From positions 188,676,559 to 188,740,558 of the forward strand of contig NC_053391.1 in the NCBI RefSeq assembly GCF_905171765.1: a DNA stretch of 64,000 nt. Direction: 5' to 3'. Below are positions 54,602 to 64,000 of this stretch, piece after piece. This stretch comes from Bufo bufo. Taxonomy: Eukaryota > Chordata > Amphibia > Anura > Bufonidae. Each line of letters opens with the position of its first letter. Position 1 is the stretch's first letter. The notes under the pieces were generated by a model that saw only the letters and a list, made by a program, of their open reading frames with translations, ran no database searches and had not been told where the DNA came from. Made by a program: the position numbers and the translations under genes.

Positions 54602-55017
54602 GACCTCATGCACACGACCGTTGTTTTATTCCGTGTCCGTTGCGGCATTTTTCGTGATTTTCTGCGGACCCATTGATTTTCAATGGGTCCGTTGGAAAAC
54701 TCGGCTAATGCACCCATTTGCCATCCGCGTTCCGTGATCCATGGTTCAGTCGTCAAAAAAATATAACCTGACCTATTATTTTCCACAGAAAACGGTCAAG
54801 TCAATGGGACGCCTAAAAAACACGGAGGCACACAACGATTGTCATCCGCATCCGCGTCCGTTTTTTACCTATCATTTGCATGGCAAACCTGTCTTAGACT
54901 TTTTTTTTACATTCCTTTATGTCTGGTGGTCCTCCAAAAATAAAGGAAGACACACGGAAACAAAAACTGAAACGGATCACGGAACAACGGAACCCCGTTT
55001 TGCGTGTGCATGAGGCC
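54602..55017. mobile_element. TAA-flanked MITE, GGCCTCATGCACACG family, small copy
   Basis: TAA at 54599-54601 and 55018-55020. Termini GACCTCATGCACACG and CGTGTGCATGAGGCC. 416 bp, no ORF, with internal inverted blocks (GACCCATTGATTTTCAATGGGTCC near 54667). Same terminal family as 11552-13275, but without the large foldback core. Confidence 0.88.
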
Positions 55018-55484
55018 TAACACTAAGTCCAGTATAGTAGGATCCTTAACCATTTGGGAAAGGTAGTTGTCCTTAGTTAATTGCCAAGGATACTGTTTAC
55101 TTTATGAGATCCAATGGTTTCAGGTTCCCCAGCCTATGGACTGGGTAGTTGAAGTCTTCCCATAATAACAACCTCATTATGATTTGCCACCTTATCTATT
55201 TCCCTTAGTAGTAGATTTCCTGTGGACTACCCACAGTGACACCACATGTTAATTTCCCCTCACATTTATCTTCCCAGGGCTTTGTGCTTTAGACAGGACT
55301 TTATATAAATTCAAACCCTCCTCCTTTCCAGTTTTTACGATCCTTTCTAAACAAACTGTAACCCGATAAGTCAACTGCCCAGTCATAAAATTATCAAGCC
55401 ATTGTCTCAGTTATCCCACTTTGTCATAACTCCTCAGACATTACTGATTCCAGTTCACTAATTTTATTGGTACAGGCTTCTGGC
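55018..55484 (-). mobile_element. CR1 LINE, endonuclease part
   Basis: On the minus strand a shifted frame reads WEDFNYP near 55150-55130, matching the GDFNYP block of the CR1 apurinic endonuclease. The rest is decayed. It is interrupted at the duplication ATTAGTAT (55485-55492) by a 6.8-kb hAT and continues at 62295. Confidence 0.7.
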
Positions 55485-56039
55485 ATTAGTATTAGTGTTG
55501 GGCGAGCATGCTCCGTCTGAACCATCCCCCTCTCCCCCCCCCCCCCCTATTGACTCGAGGCATCGCTTACTCGGCACATTGCGTCGTAGTTAGGCTGGGG
55601 GCTCGGGGGGGCCGAATACCGCGTGTGCTCAAGCGCGATGCGCGAGTCTCCTCCCCGCACGTTTGTTGGCTGCTATGCAGCCAATAAATGTGCGGGTAAG
55701 TACCTGCCATTCACCTTTAATTGCCGTAGCCATGTTGGCTACTGGCATTACAGTGATTGACTGGCCGAAACGCGTCATCGCACACGTGTTCGGCTCAGTC
55801 TTTGTCAGGGAGAGCTAGAGAGCAGAAGGGAGAGATAGTGTAGGGAGTGAAATAGGAATATTTTTGCTTTATACTTGTTATAGACTCCAAAGTCCTTTTA
55901 AGGACTATTGCTGTGTGTGGTAACAATATATACTTTTAGCGCAACCTGCGCCAAATTGCACAACTTATTAGAGACCCCAAAAGTCCCTTTTAAGGACTAT
56001 AGTTGTATATGGCAGCAATATATATTTTTAGCGCAACCT

Positions 56040-56345
56040 GCGCTAAAAAGCTTGCAATTGTTTGGCCGCTGCAGACAGCGACATTATCGCGCTACATCTC
56101 CTGTGTAACGTGTGCGCAGCCTAAAAATATCTTTGACCATCCAGTGTACTTTTTCCGTAGACAGTGTCCACTGCGGACAGTTACATTACCTGCGCTACAT
56201 CACCTGTATAACGTTTGCGTATCCAAAATATCAGTGACATTAATGCAGTGTCATTTTTTATTAGCCGCTGGTGACAGCTACATTACTTGCGCTATACCTC
56301 CTGTTTAACGTGTGCGCATTCTAAAAATATCTGTGACATTCTGTG
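56040..56345 (+). repeat. 130-bp tandem repeat in the hAT 5' region
   Basis: There are about three units carrying GCCGCTG(C/G)(A/T)GACAG, TACATTA(C/T), GCGCTA(C/T)A(T/C)C and TAACGT(G/T)TGCG(C/T)A, upstream of the transposase start. Two shorter repeats of TTTAGCGCAACCTGCGC lie just before (55937 and 56027). Confidence 0.8.
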
Positions 56346-56429
56346 TACTTTTATTTGCGCATACACTTACAAAAACCTGCTACTACTGTATGTTCTGACA
56401 TTGTTGCAAGCATATAATACCCTTTTAAT

Positions 56430-59400
56430 ATGCGCAAGGCGAGCAATAAGGGACGGGGAAGTGGTCTGCTGCTGATGGTGCACGCAGAGGCCGTAGCCCT
56501 GGGCGCGGTGAAACTGTGCCTGCTGCAGAGCACAAGAAACCACACTTACCCCACGATACCTAGCTCATGTCCCAGTTTTGCAGGGCCGGTGCAGGACACC
56601 ACTCTCGAAGTCAGACAAGTGCGACCAGGTGGTCGTTGGATTACAGCAGATAATGCTTTCGGTTAAGCACCACCCTGTCTTCCACAAAAACTAGTCTCAG
56701 TAGCCAAGAGTCTGGTCAACAGAATCCTCACCCTGATACTCCTTCCACCCACCATGCAGAGTCTTGGCAAACAAGTGTTTTCTTCGCCATTCCTTAATTT
56801 GGGCCTCTCGCCAAACCCGCTTGAAGAGATCTTGTGCCCTGATTCCCAAACTCTGGAGCATCCACAGTCAGAAGAAGATGACGGTGGGGAACGGCAATTA
56901 GTGTTTCACGAGGTGGATGATGATGAGACACAGTTTCCAATAAGTCAACAGCAATTAGTGTCTCAAGAGGTTCATGATGAGGATGAAACACAGTTGTCAA
57001 TAACTGAGGTTGTTGTTAGGTCAACAAGACAGGAGGATGACAGAGTGAGGAAGTGGAAGAGGGGGTGCTGGACGATGAAGTCACTGACCCAACCGGGAAG
57101 TGGCAAGCCGAATGAGGACAGCAGTACAGAGGGCAGGGATCCGCCGCACCGCAACAGCTGGAAAGAGGCAGTGGGGTGGCAAAAGGGAGTAGGCGGGCCA
57201 CACCCAAACAGGCCTGCAACTGTTACCTGGAGCACCCCCTTGCCAGCCACTCTCCCTTGCAACGAGTAGGTGTTCTGCAGTCCTGGTGCTTTTTTTAGGA
57301 AAGTGCGGACCGATAACAGAATTGTCATTTGCAACCCGTGCCGTACCAAAATAAGCAGGGGCGTGAACACTAGCAAACTCACCACCACAGCATGATCCGC
57401 CACATGGCATCAAAGCACCCTAATAGGTGGGCCAAAACGCCTGGGTCCACAATTAGTGTCTGCAGGTCACACCACTGCCTGCCTCTTCCCCTGTGTTACG
57501 TGCTGGCCTATCCCCTGTCCAAGACGCAGGCCTGGATGCCTCCCGCCATGCACCTGGACCTTTGCAAGCACTATCAGCTTGCACATCCACTTCTGTGTCT
57601 CAGCGCAGCGTACAGATGTCTATACCCCAGGCCTTTGAACAAAAGCGCAAATACCCAGCCACCCACCCACAGACCATAGCACTAAATGCGCACCTTTCCA
57701 AATTGCTGGCCCTGGTTTGTAGACACTGAGGCTTTCCGCAGTCTGAAGGCGGTGGCTGTCCCGCTGTACTTTGTCCCCAGCCACCAATATTTTTCACGGT
57801 GTGCAGTCCCAGCCTTACAACAGCATGTGTCCCGTAACATCGCCCGTGCCCTGACCAAGGATTGCGGGCCCTACTTCCATCAGGGTTTCCGCCACCACCT
57901 ACGTGAGTGGATGCAACCCCCCCCCTTCTCCTCCTCCGCCTCCACTTTCACCTCTGAATTATCATCTTGCAGCACCAGTCAGATATCAGTCAGTATCTGG
58001 AAGCAGTGTAGCACTGCAGTAAGGAATCGGCAACAGGCCGTGCTTAAACTGATCTGCTTAGGTGACAAACAGCACACCGCCGCAGAGCTGTGGCAGGGGA
58101 TAAGGGACCAGACTCAGCTGTGGCTCTCGCCACTCAACCTAGAACCAGGCATGGTTGTGTCTGATAATGGCGGTAACTTGGTGGTGGCTTTGGAGCTTGG
58201 CAAGCTCACACACATACCATGCCTAGCCCACGTGTTCAATTTAGTGGTTTAGCGGTTTCTCAAAACCTACCCCAATTTGCCCGAGCTACTGGTAAAGGTG
58301 CGCCGCGTGTGTGTCCATTTCCGCAAGTCAACAACAGCTTCTGCAGGTCTGGCAACGCTGCAGCAGCGCTTGCAATTGCCAGCTCACCGACTGTTGTGCT
58401 ATGTGAACACGCACTGGAACTCCACATTCCACATGTTGGCCAGGCTTTGTGAGCAGCAGAGGGCAGTAGTTGAATACCAGCTGCAACATGGTAGTCGACT
58501 TTCCAGTCAGTTTCCGCACTTTACAAGCGACGAGTGGGCATTGATGTCTGACCTCTGTGAGGTTTTTTGCAACTTTGAGAAATCAACACAGATGGAGAGC
58601 AGCGATAACGCTATTATCAGCGTAACCATCCCACTTCTGTGTCTACTCAAACGCTCGCTGCTCACAATTAAGGCGGATGCTTTGCATGTGGAAGAGGTGG
58701 AAATGGGGGAAGACAGTACACAGGGTGATAGCCAGACCACCCTCAATTCGTCTTCTCAGCGCAAATTGGATGATGATGAGGAGGAGGAGGAGCAGGAGAC
58801 GGTTGCCTCCGCTACGGACAGATTGAGAGTCATATTCCTGATGAGGACAGCGAAGTCTTGTCTGTTGGGACTCTGACACACATGGATGACTTTATGTTAG
58901 GCTGCCTTACCCGTGACCCTTGCGTTGTACGCATTTTGGCCAACACAGATTATTGGTTGTTCACCCTTCTAGACCCCCGCACAAAGAGAACTTCTCATCT
59001 CTCATTTCTGTGGTGGAGAGGACAAGCAAAATGGTGCAATACTAGAAGGTCCTTTTGGAAAAATTGCTCCAAAAATTTCCAGCTGACAACGCTGTCTGCA
59101 GAGTACATAGTTCCTTGGCAAACCGAGAAGGGAAGACGAGGGGAACACACAGCAGTTCCAATAGGGGCAGAGCAACACTCTCCAAAGCCTAGGACAGTTT
59201 TATGACACCCTCAACCTGATGCGCGGCCTAGTGTCTCAAGGAGGGAAAATTTTTGGAAGGTGGTGAAGGAGTACGTAGCAGACTGTGTGAGCATTTTCAG
59301 TGATCCCTTTGTGCCTTACAACTATTGGGTGTCCAAGCTGGACACATGGCACGAACTGGCTCTCTACACCTTAGAGGTGCTGCCCTGCCCCGCCGCCATT

Positions 59401-59552
59401 TTTTTTCAGAGCGTGTATTTAGTGCTGCTGGGGGCATAATAACTGATAAGCGCATCTGCCTGTCAACTGAAAATGCTGACCAGTTGACTCTTATAAAAAT
59501 GAACAAGGCCTGGATTGCCCCTGACTTCTCTACTCCACCAGAGGAAAGCGGC
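56430..59552 (+). pseudogene. BED-type hAT transposase, degenerate
   Basis: The likely start is ATG at 56430 (MRKASNKGRG), followed by shifted and stopped low-complexity sequence and an acidic stretch (56754-57269). A BED finger is split by a shift: IVICNPCRTKISRGVNTS then IRHMASKHP (57330-57415). The catalytic region has MVVSDNGGNLVVALE (first Asp), PCLAHVFNLVV (TAG at 58250), NTHWNSTFHML and LLDPRTKRT (second Asp). The C-terminal dimerisation domain (SERVFSAAGGIITDKRICL, KMNKAWIAPDF) ends at the TGA after EESG. The order is that of BED-hAT transposases. At least five frameshifts or stops make it inactive. Confidence 0.9.
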
Positions 59553-59699
59553 TGAACATAAAGGCACTCTAAATGTGGCTTTTATGGTGTATTGGGTAGA
59601 CTGTATTCCCATGCCCCCCTTCCACCACTAAAAAGGGTATATGGTTCAATCTCCCTTTTTCTCGTCCTTCTCTCCATCATATCAACATGCTTATTAGGC

Positions 59700-61690
59700 T
59701 GTCCTCGCTCCTAATGTTTAGAGGGTCAGCTCAGCAGTAGGCCCTCACCCATAATGTGTTAGAGGGTCACCAACAGGCCCTCGCCCATAATGTTTTTGAG
59801 GGTCACCAGCAGGCCCTCAACCATAATGTTTTTAAGGGTCCCCATCAGGCCCCCGCCTATAATGTTTTAGATGGTCAGATCAGCAGCAGGCACTCGCCCC
59901 TAATGTTTTAGAGGATCAGCTCAGCAGCAGACCCTCACCCCTAATGTTTTAGATTTTCACATCAGCAGCAGACCCTCACCCCTAATGTTTTAGATGGTCA
60001 GCTCAGCAGCAGACCCTCACCCCTAATGTTTTAGATTTTCACATCAGCAGCAGACCCTCACCCCTAATGTTTTAGATGGTCAGTCAGCAGCAGACCCTCA
60101 CCCCTAATGTTTTAGATGGTCAGCTCAGCAGCAGACCCTCACCCCTAATGTTTAAGATGGTCAGATCAGCAGCAGTCCCTCGCCCCTAATGTTTTAGATG
60201 GCCAGATCAGCAGCAGGAACTCACCCCTAAAGTTTAAGAGGGTCAGCTCAGCAGGCCCTCAACCATAATGTTTTTAAGGGTCACCATCAGGCCCTCGCCC
60301 ATAATGTTTTAGATGGTCAGATCAGCAGCAGGCACTCGCCCCTAATGTTTTAGAGGATCAGCTCAGAAGCAGACCCTCACCCCTAATGTTTTAGATTTTC
60401 ACATCAGCAGCAGACCCTCACCCCTAATGTTTTAGATGGTCAGCTCAGCAGCAGACCCTCACCCCTAATGTTTAATGGTCAGATCAGCAGCAGGCCCTCG
60501 CCCCCTAATGTTTTAGATGGCCAGATCAGCAGCAGGCACTCACCCCTAATGTTTTAGAGGGTCAGCTCAGCAGCAGACCCTCACCCCTAATGTTTTAGAA
60601 GGTCAGATCAGCAGGAGGCCCTCACCCCTAATGTTTTAGATGGTCAGATCAGCAGCAGGCACTCACCCCTAATGTTTTAGAGGGTCAGCTCAGCAGCAGA
60701 CCCTCACCCCTAATGTTTTAGATGGTCAGATCAGCAGCAGGCACTCACCCCTAATGTTTTAGAGGGTCAGCTCAGCAGCAGACCCTCACCCCTAATGTTT
60801 TAGATGGTCAGATCAGCAGCAGGCACTCACCCCTAATGTTTTAGAGGGTCAGCTCAGCAGCAGACCCTCACCCCTAATGTTTTAGAAGGTCAGATCAGCA
60901 GGAGGCCCTCGCCCCCTAATGTTTTAGATGGCCAGATCAGCAGCAGGCACTCACCCCTAATGTTTTAGAGGGTCAGCTCAGCAGGAGGCCCTCACCCCTG
61001 ATATTTTAGATGGTCAGATCAGCAGGCCCTCACCCCTAATGTTTTAGATGGTCAGATCAGCAGCAGGCACTCGTCCCTAATGTTTTAGAGGGTCAGCTCA
61101 GCAGCAGGCCCTCGCCCCTAATGTTTTAGAAGGTCAGATCAGCAGCAGGCACTCGCCCCTAATGTTTTAGAGGGTCAGCTCAGCAGCAGACCCTCACCCC
61201 TAATGTTTTAGATGGTCACATCAGCAGGAGGCCCTCGCCCCTAATGTTTTAGAGGGTCAGATCAGCAGCAGGCCCTCACCCCTAATGTTTTAAATGGTCA
61301 GATCAGCAGCAGACATTCGCCCCTAATGTTCTAGAGGGTCAGCAGCAGGCCCTCGCCCCTAATGTTTTAGAAGGTCAGATCCGCAGCAAGCACTCACCCC
61401 TAATGTTTTAGATCAGGCATCCTCAAACTGCGGCCCTCCAGCTGTTACAAAACTACAACTCCCAGCATGCCCGAACAGCCTACAGGTATCAGCCTACAGC
61501 AGGGCATTGTGGGAGGTCTACAACAGCTGGAGGGTCGCAGTTTGAGGATGCCTGTTTTAGATGGTCAGATCAGCAGCAGGCCCTCGCCCCTAATGTTTTA
61601 CATGGTCAGATCAGCAGCAGGCACTCGCCCCTAATGTTTTAGATGGTCAGATCAGCAGGCCCTTGCTCCAATAGTTTTTGAGGGTCAACA
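59700..61690. repeat. 39-bp minisatellite (CCTAATGTTTTAGA-GGTCAG)
   Basis: There are about 48 units with core CACCCCTAATGTTTTAGATGGTCAG(A/C)TCAGCAGCAG, alternating between GCACTC/ATGGTCAGATC and ACCCTC/AGGGTCAGCTC forms over long stretches, that is, a dimeric period near 80 bp. It lies downstream of the transposase stop. It is interrupted by a 141-bp MITE at 61414-61554. Confidence 0.95.
61414..61554. mobile_element. Small hAT-type hairpin MITE
   Basis: Perfect 8-bp duplication TTTTAGAT (61406-61413 and 61555-61562), formed from the minisatellite unit itself. Termini CAGGCATCCTCAAACTGCGG and the complement; 141 bp forming a hairpin with arms of about 60 bp (CCCTCCAGCTGTT and AACAGCTGGAGGG). 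Confidence 0.93.
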
Positions 61691-62286
61691 GCAGGGTGTG
61701 TATGATGCCCTACTTTATGTGTAATAAAGGGTGTATTGTAGTGCCGGTTCCTTGTAATTTCTGGCAGCCCTTTCACTTAGTGAATAGGCTTTATGAGTGT
61801 AGGAGTCCCACTACCTGAACATTTGTACCATGCGAATGAGGCCCTCCTTTATGTTATATACAGGTTGTATCGGAGTGCCTCTTCCTTGTAATTTTTGGCA
61901 GCACTTGCACTTTATATACAAGTAAGTAAATATACAGGAAAGAATATTTCCTAACAATTTTTCCTCTAAAATCGATTATATCTACAGTTTTGTGCGTATT
62001 ATTGTCAGTCTCTAAAATTGCCGTACTACTCGGACAACATCGTTCTAAGCAGTGACCTGGGAGTCCACAATGCATCCAGACATCCTCCCCATGCTGTTTC
62101 CGAACCATTTCAGTGGTGTTTCCATCAATTTCTGACCTTTTCATGTGAACCAGACACCCTCCCCTCTTCAGAGCAGGGGATGCCTGGTTTAATGCTCGGG
62201 TGCTCCCATTGCCTTCCATTGTGCTCGGGTGCATCCCAAGGTGTTCTACTCGAGCACCCGAGCACTTTGGTGCTCGACCAACACTA
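61691..62286. other. 3' terminal region of the hAT element
   Basis: Non-coding. It contains a duplicated block (GTGCCGGTTCCTTGTAATTTCTGGCAGC at about 61741, a similar one at about 61876) and the subterminal CTCG-rich repeats ending in the terminus at 62286. Confidence 0.7.
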
Positions 62287-62294
62287 GTTAGTAT

Positions 62295-62450
62295 ACATAC
62301 AATTAAGAAAAGTTTGGATGTTTTTTACCGTACACCTTTCCTTATGACCTGTTCTATTCCTTCCCTTCAATTCCCCCCTCAGTTCCATTACCTCACCCCA
62401 GGTCTCTATCTGCACTGATCAGCCATTGATCTAATGTGTATAGGAGCTTC
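62295..62450 (-). mobile_element. CR1 LINE, 5'-most recognisable part
   Basis: Sequence continues directly from 55484 when the hAT and one duplicate are removed (GCATTAGTAT joined to ACATACAATTAAG). The assignment to CR1 rests on this continuity. The coding sense is not readable. Confidence 0.5.
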
Positions 62451-62778
62451 CAAACTCTCCCGCAGTGGCACATGCTGGGAGAAGAAGGATTGGGAATGAT
62501 TCCAACATGCCTGACATTTTGTACCCATTGGAGATAAGCCACTGCCAGAGGGGTCTGGCAGCAGACTCAGAGGAACATGCATGTGCATGGGTGTAGTTGG
62601 GAGAAATGAAACAGCTGTCAGTTGAATGAGCGCTCGGGTGAAAATTATTTAATGTTTATGAGTACATTAAAATTTTTCAAAACAAACAGTAGGGGCAGCA
62701 CTATAGTGCCTCAAATTACATAGACATGCCCAAACAATATAATGCTGCCTCTATAGTGCTATAGCTCCCTTTTTAATA
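62451..62778. other. Unassigned interval
   Basis: No ORF, tandem or inverted repeat that I can support. It ends at the TA where the last Tc1 begins. Confidence 0.5.
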
Positions 62779-64000
62779 TACAGTTGCAAGAAAAAGTATG
62801 TGAACCCTTTGGAATGATATGGATTTCTGCACAAATTGGTCATAGAATGTGATCTGATCTTCATCTAAGTCACAACAATAGACAATCACAGTCTGCTTAA
62901 ACTAATAACACACAAAGAATGAAATGTTACCATGTTTTTATTGAACACACCATGTAAACATTCACAGTGCAGGTGGAAAAAGTATGTGAACCCCTAGACT
63001 AATGACATCTCCAAGAGCTAATTGGAGTGAGGTGTCAGCCAACTGGAGTCCAATCAATGAGATGAGATTGGAGGTGTTGGTTACAGCTGCCCTGCCCTAT
63101 TAAAAACACACACTAGTTCTGGGTTTGCTTTTCACAAGAAGCATTGCCTGATGTGAATGATGCCTCGCACAAAATAGCTCTCAGAAGACCTACAATTAAG
63201 AATTGTTGACTTGCATAAAGCTGGAAAGGGTTATAAAAGTATCTCCAAAAGCCTTGCTGTTCATCAGTCCATGGTAAGACAAATTGTCCAGAAATGGAGA
63301 AAGTTCAGCACTGCTGCTACTCTCCCTAGGAGTGGCCGTCCTGTAAAGATGACTGCAAGAGCACAGCGCAGACTGCTCACTGAGGTGAAGAAGAATCCTA
63401 GAGTGTCAGCTAAAGACTTACAAAAGTCTCTGGCATATGCTAACATCCCTGTTAGCGAATCTACGATACGTAAAACACTAAACAAGAATGGATTTCATGG
63501 GAGGATACCACAGAGGAAGCCACTGCTGTCCAAATAAAACATTGCTGCATGTTTACAGTTTGCACAAGAGCACCTGGATGTTCCACAGCAGTACTGCAAA
63601 ATATTCTGTGGACAGATGAACCAAAGTTGAGTTGTTTGGAAGAAACATACAACACTATGTGTGGAGAAAAAGAGGCACAGCACACCAACATCAAAACCTC
63701 ATCCCAACTGTGAAGTATGGTGGTGGGGGCATCATGGTTTGGGGCTGCTTTGCTGCATCAGGGCCTGGACGGATTGCTATCATCAAAGGAAAAATGAATT
63801 CCCAAGTTTATCAAGACATTTTTCAGGAGAACTTAAGGCCATCTGTCCACCAGCTGAAGCTCAACAGAAGATGGGTGTTGCAACAGGACAACGACCCAAA
63901 GCATAGAAGTAAATCAACAACAGAATGGCTTAAACAGAAGAAAATACACCTTCTGGAGTGGCCCAGTCAGAGTTCTGACCTCAACCCGATTGAAATGCTG
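62779..64000 (+). mobile_element. Tc1-like transposon, family 3, copy C (cut by window edge)
   Basis: TA then CAGTTGCAAGAAAAAGTATG at 62781. Colinear with copy B (50209-53284) but without its MITE and LTR, so it serves as the empty-site reference. The right part lies outside the window. Confidence 0.95.
63160..64000 (+). pseudogene. Tc1-like transposase, family 3, copy C, broken
   Basis: The start at 63160 reads MPRTK followed by TAG, where copy B has GAG (Glu). The helix-turn-helix is open from 63211 ([17 protein letters not shown]) to KPLLSK, then TAA at 63535-63537. The catalytic region shifts near 63595, where copy B has WTDET, and runs in other frames to the window edge (DNDPKHRSKS is readable near 63888). 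It is independent of copy B in its disabling mutations. Confidence 0.92.

Larger units (their letters stand above)
55493..62286 (+). mobile_element. hAT element (6.8 kb) with BED-type transposase remnant
   Basis: Termini TAGTGTTGGGCGAGCATGC and the complement of TAGTGTTGGTCGAGCACC. The 8-bp duplication is ATTAGTAT (55485-55492) / GTTAGTAT (62287-62294). Subterminal DNA on the right has repeated CTCGGGTGC/GAGCACCCGAGCAC words. It carries its own degenerate transposase (56430-59552) and a long 39-bp minisatellite (59700-61690). This looks like an originally autonomous copy. Confidence 0.9.

Noticed and set aside
55764..55780. GAAACGCGTCA in the hAT at 55493 taken as a Penelope-like fragment
   Set aside because: No other Penelope-like sequence or flanking duplication surrounds it; the word alone is not enough.
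56754..57269. Acidic 171-codon frame considered as a separate gene
   Set aside because: It lies between the start and BED finger of the degenerate hAT transposase and is best read as its low-complexity N-terminal region.
59700..61690. Regular array considered as CRISPR
   Set aside because: Units are contiguous with no unique spacers, and the context is a eukaryotic transposon.

Overview
The window is a block of vertebrate repetitive DNA. I could support no cellular (host) protein gene, tRNA or rRNA in it. The mixture of elements is Tc1, hAT, piggyBac, pogo and Harbinger-like DNA transposons, together with an Ngaro-type tyrosine-recombinase retrotransposon, a Penelope-like element, a chromodomain Ty3/gypsy element and a CR1 LINE. 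This mixture, plus a transposase resembling the Xenopus Uribo2-type piggyBac, suggests an amphibian, most likely a frog or toad with a large genome. The species assignment is inference.

Layout, left to right. Positions 1-733 hold the 5' part of a Tc1 element on the minus strand. Positions 1213-7612 hold a ZMYM1-like hAT transposase split by an Ngaro-type retrotransposon (gag, RT/RNase H, tyrosine recombinase and SGNH hydrolase, all on the minus strand, all broken). Positions 7771-13371 hold small non-autonomous elements, with a pogo remnant inside a TTAA element, a TAA-flanked element inside a TA element, and a 1.7-kb foldback element inside a second Tc1 family. From 13552 to about 62450 I read a single minus-strand CR1 LINE that has been split into five pieces by later insertions. 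Insertion 1 is an 8.7-kb hAT (14243-22944, 8-bp duplication CATTTAGT) that carries a 6-kb piggyBac with the only long intact ORF in the window (18007-19950, 647 aa). Insertion 2 is a 30.5-kb block bounded by TTAA (23689-54193). It holds two inward-facing BED-type hAT copies, which themselves carry a Penelope-like composite with a gypsy inside, a head-to-head Penelope pair, three Tc1 elements, foldback elements, a solo LTR and a satellite-bearing hAT. Insertion 3 is a 416-bp TAA element (54602-55017). Insertion 4 is a 6.8-kb hAT (55493-62286) with a degenerate transposase and a 2-kb minisatellite. A further Tc1 copy runs off the right edge (62779-64000).

Target duplications, terminal repeats and paralogous empty sites inside the window fix the relative order of many insertions. 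The deepest nesting is CR1, then TTAA block, then hAT-A, then Penelope-like composite, then gypsy. Nearly all coding regions are pseudogenes with frameshifts, stops or deletions. The exception is the piggyBac transposase, which is uninterrupted but carries Glu at the second of the three catalytic Asp positions. Family names rest on motif recognition by eye; no database search was possible.
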